Assembly (NCBI GenBank): GCA_047629415.1
Contig: JBLHWZ010000001.1
Span: 7,065 to 71,064, forward strand
DNA length: 64,000 nt
From: CBDUJZ01 sp047629415
GTDB lineage: Bacteria > Myxococcota_A > Bradymonadia > REDH01
Reading direction: 5' to 3'
In this document: piece after piece, positions 43,325 to 50,747 of the stretch
Numbering within the stretch: the first letter of the stretch is position 1
Layout of the letters: each line of letters opens with the position of its first letter
Translations under genes and position numbers: made by a program
Notes under the pieces: generated by a model
Told to the model about the DNA's origin: nothing
The model's database searches: none
Seen by the model: the letters and a program-made list of their open reading frames with translations, nothing else

Positions 43325-44778
43325 TTTGCCCTTCGAGCCTCGAGGAAGTGCCAACTATCGCTGCTGTCACTTATCAGTTTGATAGAGTTCGCATCCGCTG
43401 TCTCTGGAAAGAGAGCCCTAACGTCCTCCTCCGAGCGGTAGAGGAGCCTCCAGTCCAGGACGAACTCCGGGACCCAGTGTACATCCGGGCGCCGAGCGGC
43501 GTTCCCGAAGAGCACGCGCCCGCCTGGTTCGACGAGTCGAAAACATGTCTCGGCAACCTGCCGCGCGACAGGCTCAGTGAGGTAGTCGAAGAAGCCAGCC
43601 GAATAGATGAAATGCTGCTCGCCGAACTCATCAACAAGCCGCGGATCGGAGACCAATTGCTTGAACGAGGTGAATAAACAGCTGACTCGAATCCGATCGC
43701 GACACCTCCAGCCAGCGCGAGTTACGCGCTCATTGGCGTGGGAGAGCGCACGGTCGTCCTGGTCGATGAGCGTCCAGTGGATTTCGCGAGTTCCGTCATA
43801 GGTCGACAGAAACTCTTCGACCTCAGTCGCCGGACCTGACGCCAAGCACGCGATACGCAACGGCTCGGGACCGAGGGGAGCGTCTCGGATAACCCGGCCG
43901 AGGTGCTCCAAGAGCAACTGCTTGCGCGAGATCACTGTCGCTGCGAGCCTCTCCTCGCGTCCCAACTGGTGCATGATACGCCCGAATATTGAGTCCCCCC
44001 GGCGGGTCTCCTCGTACATGTAGCGCATCATCACGAAGTCCCCAGGGTAGCCGAACGGCTTCGTGTACGCCCGCCACCAAAGCGGCGCATCACTGAGCAG
44101 CGGCGTCACCAACAGTTCAGTCAGTCGCTTGGCCGCGTGGAACGTCGCTCGGTCACGATCGAGCGTCAGGGATGCTTCGTTTGCCGCGAGCCGCAGCCGT
44201 CGCCACTCACCACGCATTTCCTCTTCGGCCTTCCTCTCCGCAACCTCCAAGCTATCCAGGGCCAACGTGCCCTCGATACTCCCAAGCTCTTCCTCTCGAC
44301 GATCGAGCAGGTCCTTCCAGTGGGCAAGAAACATCGCCACTTGCGAGACGATCTCTCGGTATTCGCGCGGAACCAGATCGTATTTCTTAGTTCCTTGCGC
44401 CAACGCCTTCTCAAACGCGAAGCTGTCGTGAACTGTGGCCAAACGCGGGATATCGATGAAGTCGTCCAAGATCGTCATCGCGACCTTAGAGCGCGACGTC
44501 GGGTCTTCGACTCGGACGATACGCCCCCGACCCGAGAACGCCTCGATCGTGTCGAAGCTCATCGAGACCGCATGCTCTGTTCCTACCTTCGGCAGATCGG
44601 AATCTGGAGATGGAAAGTACGAGAGTCCGTTCATGCTGACGTCGTAGAGGCTGACCGCCTGCCCACCAACAAAGACCGACGGCTTCGCCGATCCCATCAG
44701 CGTGCGGGACTGGTAACGCTCTGACCGAAAATGAATGGACCGACCCACCCCACCACTAAGTTCTTCGTACTCGCTCAT
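43321..44778 (-). CDS. PilZ domain - methyltransferase of the 3-hydroxypalmitic-acid methyl ester (PhcB-like) family
   Basis: 485 aa. Residues about 15-115 look like a PilZ domain (a c-di-GMP-binding fold), with SLYDVSMNGLSYF matching the D/NxSxxG half; the RxxxR half is probably RYQSR at 21-25. A coiled helix spans 120-220. The C-terminal part fits the family annotated as extracellular-factor 3-OH-palmitate methyl ester synthases: YPGDFVMMRYMYEET, LRIACLASGPATEV (SAM site), WTLIDQDDRAL, FIYSAGFFDYL and VLDWRLLYRSEEDV. It is first in the operon. A PilZ fusion would let c-di-GMP control signal synthesis; that is inference. Confidence 0.85.
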   Translation of the reverse strand: MSEYEELSGGVGRSIHFRSERYQSRTLMGSAKPSVFVGGQAVSLYDVSMNGLSYFPSPDSDLPKVGTEHAVSMSFDTIEAFSGRGRIVRVEDPTSRSKVAMTILDDFIDIPRLATVHDSFAFEKALAQGTKKYDLVPREYREIVSQVAMFLAHWKDLLDRREEELGSIEGTLALDSLEVAERKAEEEMRGEWRRLRLAANEASLTLDRDRATFHAAKRLTELLVTPLLSDAPLWWRAYTKPFGYPGDFVMMRYMYEETRRGDSIFGRIMHQLGREERLAATVISRKQLLLEHLGRVIRDAPLGPEPLRIACLASGPATEVEEFLSTYDGTREIHWTLIDQDDRALSHANERVTRAGWRCRDRIRVSCLFTSFKQLVSDPRLVDEFGEQHFIYSAGFFDYLTEPVARQVAETCFRLVEPGGRVLFGNAARRPDVHWVPEFVLDWRLLYRSEEDVRALFPETADANSIKLISDSSDSWHFLEARRAK

Positions 44779-45102
44779 CTACCTCACAAGTGAATGCCTA
44801 GCCCTACAAGTTACACCCACTCTTATCCGGGTGTAAACCAAGACTTTGAGCCGACTCTCGCCAGACCAGCGAAAACCCTAACTCCCGACGCAATGCGGAA
44901 GCAGTTCGCTAATCTCGAACTAATGCGCACAAAACACCTCGCAACTCCGGCCCTCACTATTGCTAACGGAGGCGACAACGCTACGAGAGAGAGCAGCGAC
45001 ACGAGCCTAAACCATCGTGGTCACACTCCGCGGCTTGCTGCTGCTGACCCCTCGTCCAGGCGAATCGAAGACACTATTGGGCATAGGCGCTAGGTTGGTT
45101 GC
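44779..45102. other. 324-bp divergent intergenic region
   Basis: This separates the Phc-like operon from the thiolase gene. It holds the dyad at 44810-44838 and is less GC-rich than the neighbours. No gene supported; a 99-codon plus-strand frame across it has no domain or coding bias. Confidence 0.5.
44810..44838. promoter_or_regulatory. Inverted-repeat operator candidate before the Phc-like operon
   Basis: TTACACCC (44811-44818), 10-nt spacer, GGGTGTAA (44829-44836): a perfect 8-bp dyad with 18-bp centre spacing, 32 bp upstream of the operon's first ATG. On the minus strand TTTACA and TAACTT 18 bp apart overlap it and may be the promoter. A dimeric regulator would fit. Confidence 0.5.
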
Positions 45103-46299
45103 ATGCGCTCACGACAAAAAATCACCGACGCCTTCATCTATGGCGGCATTCGCACGCCTCGCGGAAAGTCGCGACCCGAAGGGGCGCTCCACTCCGTCCG
45201 CCCCTCCCGATTGGCAGCCTACGTCCTCCAATATCTGGTCGCAGAGCACAGCAGGTCCGAGATCGACGATATCCTTCTAGGTTGCTCAACGGCTAGCGGG
45301 GAGCAGGGCGCAGACATCGCGCGAATCGCTGCTCTGATGGCGGGTCTCATCGAAGCTCCAGGCGCGACCATCAGCCGCTTCTGCACTTCCGGCCTAGACG
45401 CCGTCGCGCTAGCGGCTGCCAAGGTCGCGTCCGGCGCCGCGTCGCTCACGATCGCAGGTGGCGTGGAGTCTACCTCACGGGTCCCGATGTTCGCGGACGG
45501 CGGCGACTGGTTCGCGGACACGGAGGTCGCGTCGGAGACTGGATTTGTGCACATGGGAGTCTCGGCAGACCTCCTCGCGACGCTCGCGGGTTTGGAACGG
45601 GGGGCGCTAGACGCCTACGCCCAGCGCTCGCATCAACGTGCCGCCGAGGCACGCGACGGCGCGATGTTCAAATCGTTACGGCCTGTTGAACTCGCTGACG
45701 TCGCGTTCGCTCAGGACGAGCTTATCCGGGATGGAATCTCGCTCTCTAAGCTGGCGTCCCTGACGCCTGCGTTTGATAATGTCGGGGGGGATAACATCGT
45801 GCGTTCGCGGTACCCTGAAATCGGAGAGGTTCGACGGCTTCACACCGTCGGCACATCACCGTCCCTAGCGGACGGCGCCTGCGCGCTTTACGTCGGGGAC
45901 GAAGAGGGCGGCGCAAAACTCGGCGCTGTACCTCGAGCCCGAATCGTTGGGTCCGCGACACATGCGGTGGAGCCGGTCCTCATGCTCACAGGAAACGTCG
46001 AGTGCACACGAAAAGCTCTGCGGAGCGCCGGTATGGAGCTCGGTGACATCGACGTGTTCGAGGTCAACGAGTCGTTCGCCGCCGTGCCTCTGCACTATAG
46101 CCGCGAGCTCTGCATCGATGAGAGCGACCTCAATGTCTTTGGTGGTGCGATCGCGATGGGGCATGCACTTGGAGCGACCGGTGCAATGCTGGTCCTCACC
46201 GCCCTGGATGTACTTGAGCAACGCGACGCGAACACCGCCGTGGTATCGATTTGCGGCGGAGCTGGCGTCGCAACGACGCTGGTCCTCGAACGTGTATGA
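45103..46299 (+). CDS. Thiolase (acetyl-CoA acetyltransferase type)
   Basis: 398 aa. The nucleophile Cys is in SRFCTSGLDAV. The other active-site blocks are NESFAAVPL, GGAIAMGHALGATGA (catalytic His) and the second Cys in SICGGAGVAT. These enzymes either split 3-ketoacyl-CoA in fatty-acid oxidation or condense two acetyl-CoAs. No beta-oxidation partner is adjacent. Divergent from the methyl-ester signal operon, so a link through 3-hydroxyacyl supply is conceivable but unproven. Confidence 0.92.
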   Translation: MRSRQKITDAFIYGGIRTPRGKSRPEGALHSVRPSRLAAYVLQYLVAEHSRSEIDDILLGCSTASGEQGADIARIAALMAGLIEAPGATISRFCTSGLDAVALAAAKVASGAASLTIAGGVESTSRVPMFADGGDWFADTEVASETGFVHMGVSADLLATLAGLERGALDAYAQRSHQRAAEARDGAMFKSLRPVELADVAFAQDELIRDGISLSKLASLTPAFDNVGGDNIVRSRYPEIGEVRRLHTVGTSPSLADGACALYVGDEEGGAKLGAVPRARIVGSATHAVEPVLMLTGNVECTRKALRSAGMELGDIDVFEVNESFAAVPLHYSRELCIDESDLNVFGGAIAMGHALGATGAMLVLTALDVLEQRDANTAVVSICGGAGVATTLVLERV

Positions 46300-46515
46300 T
46301 GACGACCAAGGCTGCTCTGCCGCTGGGCAACTCCATGAGTCATGGTGGGCGCAGAGGCTTCAGTTCGAGGCCGGCAGACGAGACGACGGGAGGACAGTCG
46401 CGCCGCTCCCGCGCGAACCCAAATCCAGTCCCCCTTCCTTCCCCTCAAACTCCGAGCGGCCATGTACACAATATGGACGAGGCGTGTAGGCTCGCCGCAT
46501 CATGAGCTGGGTCGC

Positions 46516-48672
46516 ATGAACTACTTCTCCACTTGTCTCGCACTCGCCTCACTCGTCGCTCTCTCAGCGTGCACCAGCGACCGTCCGCCCGGGAACCCGG
46601 GAGTCGATACGGAGCCGAGCGCTGACACGATCGACGCAGGCCCCGACTTGGTTGTGGCGGACACTGACGTCGCCCCCGACAGTTCCGATGTCGGGCCTGA
46701 CACTGCCCTGGACACCCCCGACTCCGAGCAGGACGTTCGGCTCGACATAGCGCCGGAAACTGGAGAAACAGGAGTTCCCGACCCCCGCGAGACCGGAGAA
46801 GACTGCCGAGACTCAGAGGACTGCGAGAGCGGCCTCTGCATCGTGGTAGCCGCGGGACGCAGCGTCTGTTCGAACGAGTGTGACGCTGGCTGCCAAGCGG
46901 GCTGGACCTGCTTGGGCGCGATCTGCCAATGCGGGGCAGGCGAAGAGATCTGCGATGGGCTAGACAACGACTGTGACGCGCACGTCGACGAAGGCGGCGC
47001 CGAGTTAATCGGGTGCCCAGCCGGAGGCGTCTGCGACGCGGGTGTTTGCGGCTGCCCTTCCGACGAACTGATCTGCGACGACGGCTGCTTTGATTCCATG
47101 ACCAGCAACGAACATTGTGGTGGGTGCGACCAAGCATGCTCGCCCGGCGACCTCTGCATAGATGGCTACTGTCCCTGCCTCTCCGGTGACGAAACGCGCT
47201 GTGATTCTCTGTGTACGGATCTCACGAGCGACGTGGACAACTGCGGGGGCTGCGGTGTCTCTTGCGGATTCGGCGTCTGCGACGAAGGCGCGTGCATCTG
47301 TGGCGAACCTGAGACGAGCTGTGAGAGCGGCTGCGCCGACGTCGCAACCGATTGGCAAAACTGCGGCGCCTGCGGGACCGTTTGCGGCGACGATCAGGTC
47401 TGCGTGGCGGGCGCGTGTGAATGCGGCTGCCCCGATGCCAGTTGCGCAGACGGAGCGTGCCTTCCGCTCGGATTTGGGAACTCACTGACCCTCGAGTTCG
47501 AGTTCAACGGGGCAGCCCTCCGAACCGACATCGTCTTCAATATCGACACCACCGGGTCGATGGGCCCGTCGATCGAGATCCTGGATCGTGACTTCGATGA
47601 CGGCATCCTTCTGGCATCACGCGACGCTTTTGAGGACCCCGCATTCGCGCTCACCTCGTTCGCCGATTTCCCATGTGTATGGAACGGATCCGGCGGTAGC
47701 GGGCGAGACGTCCCCATGCGACTGGAGCAGCGAATAACTGCGTACCCGAGCCAGTTAGTCGCGGCGCTAGGTAGGCTGCGTGCTGCCGGCGGACGCGATA
47801 TCCCGGAGACAGGAATCGAGGCGCTCTATCAGATCGCGACCGGCGTCGGATCTGATGAGTGCCGCCCAGGTATCGTCGCTCCGTTCGATCCGCGCGTGGG
47901 GAGAATCGAGGGCGTAGCCGACGGGGTGGCCGGGGGAGTCGGCTTCCGCGAGGGCGCCCAACCGATCGTATTCCATCTCACCGACGCCCCCAGCCACGCG
48001 CGCGAGGATGAGCAATATAAGTTCGGTGCCACCGAGCCTGAAGCGATCGCCGCCCTCCAAGAAGCGGGCATTCGTGTCGTCGGTCTCTTCACCATCGACG
48101 ATGCTCTGGAAGACCTCGAGGCCTTCATCGCAGAGACTGGAGCGGCAGCCCCGACTTGCGCATGGGATGCTGCAAGACACTTCGACTGCTCGCCCGGTGA
48201 GTGCTGCACATGGCTCGGACGCTCGGGCACCGAACCGGACTCGACCGGCCGATGCCCTCTTGGCTACTACGTGCGCCGCGGCTTCTTGAACGAAGACGAC
48301 CTCACGGATGTCGCGTCAGACGCTTATCGCGTGCTGACCCAACACGTAGGCCGTGATGTGGTCATCCGTGCCGTGTCTAACCGAGAGGCTGCGGACCCCG
48401 CCTTTGACACGCGCTGCCTGATAGAAGAGCTCCGCATCGTCGAAACGGCTTCGAGCGGCGAGTGTCGACCCGAAACGATAACGGTGGACGTCGACGCAGA
48501 TGGTGTGACGGAAGCAGCAACCGGTGTGACGGCGGCAACCACAGTGAGGGTTGAAGTCGACGTGAACAACACGTGCGCAAACGATGCAGGCGCCTACCCC
48601 GTGCACTTCGAACTCACAGGCACCGACGGGGTGCTCCTGGGCGAAGAGTCGGTCGCGTTCTTCGTACGCTAG
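46516..48672 (+). CDS. Cys-rich lipoprotein with von Willebrand factor A domain
   Basis: 718 aa from the ATG at 46516, which starts a signal ending in LSAC; the frame upstream is not protein-like. Residues 20-90 are an Asp/Thr/Pro linker. Residues 95-310 are Cys-rich modules (CDGLDNDCDAHVDEGG, repeated CGGCxxxC), the MopE/stigma-type pattern of myxobacterial surface proteins. Residues 330-600 form a vWA domain with MIDAS motif DTTGSMGPS. A beta-rich tail follows, with DVDADGVTEAATG. It is probably a metal-dependent adhesion or protein-binding surface factor. A standalone gene. Confidence 0.85.
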   Translation: MNYFSTCLALASLVALSACTSDRPPGNPGVDTEPSADTIDAGPDLVVADTDVAPDSSDVGPDTALDTPDSEQDVRLDIAPETGETGVPDPRETGEDCRDSEDCESGLCIVVAAGRSVCSNECDAGCQAGWTCLGAICQCGAGEEICDGLDNDCDAHVDEGGAELIGCPAGGVCDAGVCGCPSDELICDDGCFDSMTSNEHCGGCDQACSPGDLCIDGYCPCLSGDETRCDSLCTDLTSDVDNCGGCGVSCGFGVCDEGACICGEPETSCESGCADVATDWQNCGACGTVCGDDQVCVAGACECGCPDASCADGACLPLGFGNSLTLEFEFNGAALRTDIVFNIDTTGSMGPSIEILDRDFDDGILLASRDAFEDPAFALTSFADFPCVWNGSGGSGRDVPMRLEQRITAYPSQLVAALGRLRAAGGRDIPETGIEALYQIATGVGSDECRPGIVAPFDPRVGRIEGVADGVAGGVGFREGAQPIVFHLTDAPSHAREDEQYKFGATEPEAIAALQEAGIRVVGLFTIDDALEDLEAFIAETGAAAPTCAWDAARHFDCSPGECCTWLGRSGTEPDSTGRCPLGYYVRRGFLNEDDLTDVASDAYRVLTQHVGRDVVIRAVSNREAADPAFDTRCLIEELRIVETASSGECRPETITVDVDADGVTEAATGVTAATTVRVEVDVNNTCANDAGAYPVHFELTGTDGVLLGEESVAFFVR

Positions 48673-48747
48673 CCGCACGAACGGATGAGTCCGCCCAGAA
48701 CGCTGAGCGCCTGGGCGTATCCGCTCCCCCGCTGGGCCTTCTCGACC

Positions 48748-50070
48748 CTAGTCGCCCGGAATCTGGCGGATCGCGCGAATCGCAGTCGGGTTACCGGTCA
48801 GCGTTCGTGCTTCCTCGATCAGGCCCTGAATCTGCGCGTCGCTCAGCGCCTTATCGATCCCGACCACCTCGTACGCGATGCCGTACTTCTCGAAGTCGCG
48901 GTGCGACGACGTGATGTTGTTTGCGCCAGCGTGGTAAATCGCGTCGTCGACAGCCTTCTTGGTGCCTCGCTCACAGCTGTGAACGACGGTCAGGTAGCTA
49001 CCGATTCCCTCGTCGCCGCCAATCCCAATCTCCTGCTTGCCCCCAAAAACGCAGTTGCGCAGACGGCCGGTGCGACTCAAAAGACGTGTCGTCGCTGCGA
49101 CGTGCGTCGCGATCCGTGGCTGCGCTTCAAGAGTTGCAGCGCCGATATGGGGCGTCCCAAAGATTCGAGGGTGATCGCCGTACGGGTTCTGCCAGGGATC
49201 CTCTGAATCCTTTGGCTCAACCGGGTAAACGTCGACCATCGCCTCTCCGACGTGTCCCTCATCTACAGCGCGACAGAGGTCGACCGGATCCAGAATGTTG
49301 CCCCGCGCGAGGTTCACAAAGATCTTCGGGCTCGCGTAGTCTTTGTCGCCGAGCGCCTTGAAGTGCTCATACTTGAGGACGCCGTCGTTCGAGCGACCCT
49401 TGTAGTCGAACGCCGAGACGTGGGCGGTGACGACATCAGAGAGCCGGAAGAGCTCCTCGATCGAGTCCACTGACTTCCAGCCCATCGTCTCGCCGACTTC
49501 ACGGGAGAGATCACGGTTGTCGAAGAAGACGACCTTCATGCCAAGCTGCACCGACTCTTGGGCGACCTGCTTGCCAATATTGCCGAGGCCGAAGATGCCG
49601 ACGGTTTTACCGCGGACTTCAAATCGGCCACTCTGGGTCTTGTACCACTCATTGTTATTGGTCTCGCGTACCGCCTCGAAGATCCGGCGGCTCATGCAGA
49701 TCATGGTGCCCAAGAAGAGCTCAACAACCGACCGCCCATTGGAGATCGGATCGTTGGTCACGAGCACGCCACGATCTGCGCATGCCTGCTTGTCGACGCT
49801 GTCGTCGCCAATGCAGCAGAGGTTGACCGAGAATAGTTGGGGAGCTGCATCGAGCACTCGCGCCGTCACGGGGACGCGCGAGCGCTTGTAGAGAAGCTCG
49901 TAAGGGGCCGACTTGAGAAGCTCGATGAGCTGATCCTCGTCCGGCGTTTCGGCCGGACGGAATGGCTCGATGCCGATCGACCGGAGATGGTCGTCAAGCG
50001 TCGGGTCAGGGTTCTCAAGGACGAGTGCGCGCGTAAATTGCCCGCGGCCGATTCGGAGATGCTGAGTCAC
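48748..50070 (-). CDS. serA: D-3-phosphoglycerate dehydrogenase
   Basis: 440 aa, GTG start. NAD-binding GIFGLGNIGKQVAQ, ARGNILD, PHIGAATLEAQ with the catalytic His, and the HDH-family substrate region (VSVNLCCIGDDSVDKQA-like) are intact. The C-terminal 80 residues form an ACT-like regulatory fold (YLTVVHSCERGTKKAVDDAI). It oxidises 3-phosphoglycerate to start serine synthesis, usually feedback-inhibited by serine through the ACT region. It lies downstream of the small paralogous proteins, beyond their terminator. Confidence 0.93.
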   Translation of the reverse strand: MTQHLRIGRGQFTRALVLENPDPTLDDHLRSIGIEPFRPAETPDEDQLIELLKSAPYELLYKRSRVPVTARVLDAAPQLFSVNLCCIGDDSVDKQACADRGVLVTNDPISNGRSVVELFLGTMICMSRRIFEAVRETNNNEWYKTQSGRFEVRGKTVGIFGLGNIGKQVAQESVQLGMKVVFFDNRDLSREVGETMGWKSVDSIEELFRLSDVVTAHVSAFDYKGRSNDGVLKYEHFKALGDKDYASPKIFVNLARGNILDPVDLCRAVDEGHVGEAMVDVYPVEPKDSEDPWQNPYGDHPRIFGTPHIGAATLEAQPRIATHVAATTRLLSRTGRLRNCVFGGKQEIGIGGDEGIGSYLTVVHSCERGTKKAVDDAIYHAGANNITSSHRDFEKYGIAYEVVGIDKALSDAQIQGLIEEARTLTGNPTAIRAIRQIPGD

Positions 50071-50086
50071 AGCGTTCGTAGTTGGG

Positions 50087-50126
50087 GTTCAAAAACGAAG
50101 AACGCCGCCGGTAATTCTGGCGGCGT
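50087..50126 (-). terminator. Rho-independent terminator after the 54-aa protein gene
   Basis: Read on the minus strand: stem ACGCCGCC / GGCGGCGT (8 bp, perfect; plus-strand 50102-50109 with 50119-50126), 9-nt loop, then TCTTCGTTTTTG. It ends the transcript of the 54-aa gene, which stops 18 nt earlier. Confidence 0.75.
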
Positions 50127-50143
50127 GTTCAGGCAAATACTGC

Positions 50144-50308
50144 CTATCCTTCTGCCTCTTCACCGGCGTCAACTTCCGGCTTCACGAAGCGATAGAGTAG
50201 TTCCGATACAACATCGACCTGCGTGCGGCCGTTCTTGTCGCAGTACTCCTTCAAGAAGTCGTGCGCTTCGGTGCTGATCCAGACTGGCTTTTTTCCGTCG
50301 TTGCTCAT
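50144..50308 (-). CDS. Small ribbon-helix-helix-like protein (54 aa)
   Basis: ATG at 50308 with AGGAG 7 nt upstream; TAG at 50144. The core KPVWISTEAHDFLKEYCDKN followed by GRTQVDVVSELLYRFV has the beta strand - helix - turn - helix layout of ribbon-helix-helix DNA-binding or antitoxin-like proteins. It is a paralogue of the adjacent 104-aa protein (KPVW..EAH..LK.Y......VDV.S.L). It could form dimers that bind DNA. No toxin-like partner lies next to it. Its own terminator follows. Confidence 0.72.
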   Translation of the reverse strand: MSNDGKKPVWISTEAHDFLKEYCDKNGRTQVDVVSELLYRFVKPEVDAGEEAEG

Positions 50309-50327
50309 GATGGGCTCCTAGTGTGGA

Positions 50328-50642
50328 TCAGACGATCCAGATGCCGCCGACAAAGCGGACGTTCTTGTCGTTCGGGTCAGGCATGGGCTTGCGAGGCTTG
50401 CGCTTCGCCGGCGTGATCGGACGCGGCTTAAGGGCCGGCTTCGTCGACACTGGCTCTACTTCGATCGGCGCGGGAGCGGGAGCTTCCGGTTCGGTCAGCC
50501 CGGCGTCGGGGCTCAGGTCGTTGAGGCGCGAAAGCACCAAGCGCGAAGCCACGTCCACCATGGAGGACTTGGTCATCTTCGCGTATCGCTTGAGGATCGC
50601 GTGTGCGTCCTCATCTACCCATACCGGCTTCTTGGTTGCCAT
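50328..50642 (-). CDS. Ribbon-helix-helix-like protein with Pro/Lys-rich tail (104 aa)
   Basis: Start at the ATG at 50642; the frame upstream is Cys/Arg-rich and not real. Residues 5-45 (KPVWVDEDAHAILKRYAKMT, then SSMVDVASRLVLSRL) repeat the fold seen in the 54-aa neighbour. Residues 50-90 are a low-complexity Pro/Ala/Lys tail with KPRPITPAKRKPRKP, which could bind nucleic acid by charge. It ends in VRFVGGIWIV. It precedes the 54-aa gene by 19 bp on the same strand, so both probably share a transcript. Confidence 0.7.
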   Translation of the reverse strand: MATKKPVWVDEDAHAILKRYAKMTKSSMVDVASRLVLSRLNDLSPDAGLTEPEAPAPAPIEVEPVSTKPALKPRPITPAKRKPRKPMPDPNDKNVRFVGGIWIV

Positions 50643-50747
50643 CGTCGATCTCGCTATTGCGGGAATCCTGCGCGTACTGCGCGGGGCCGCCCACGTAGCG
50701 CAGCAAGTTAAGCGGTGCAAGTGATCAGCGGTGATTGAACTCCAGCA

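Noticed and set aside
50144..50642. Toxin-antitoxin pair
   Set aside because: The two small proteins are paralogues of the same DNA-binding-like fold; neither resembles a toxin and no toxin gene adjoins them.
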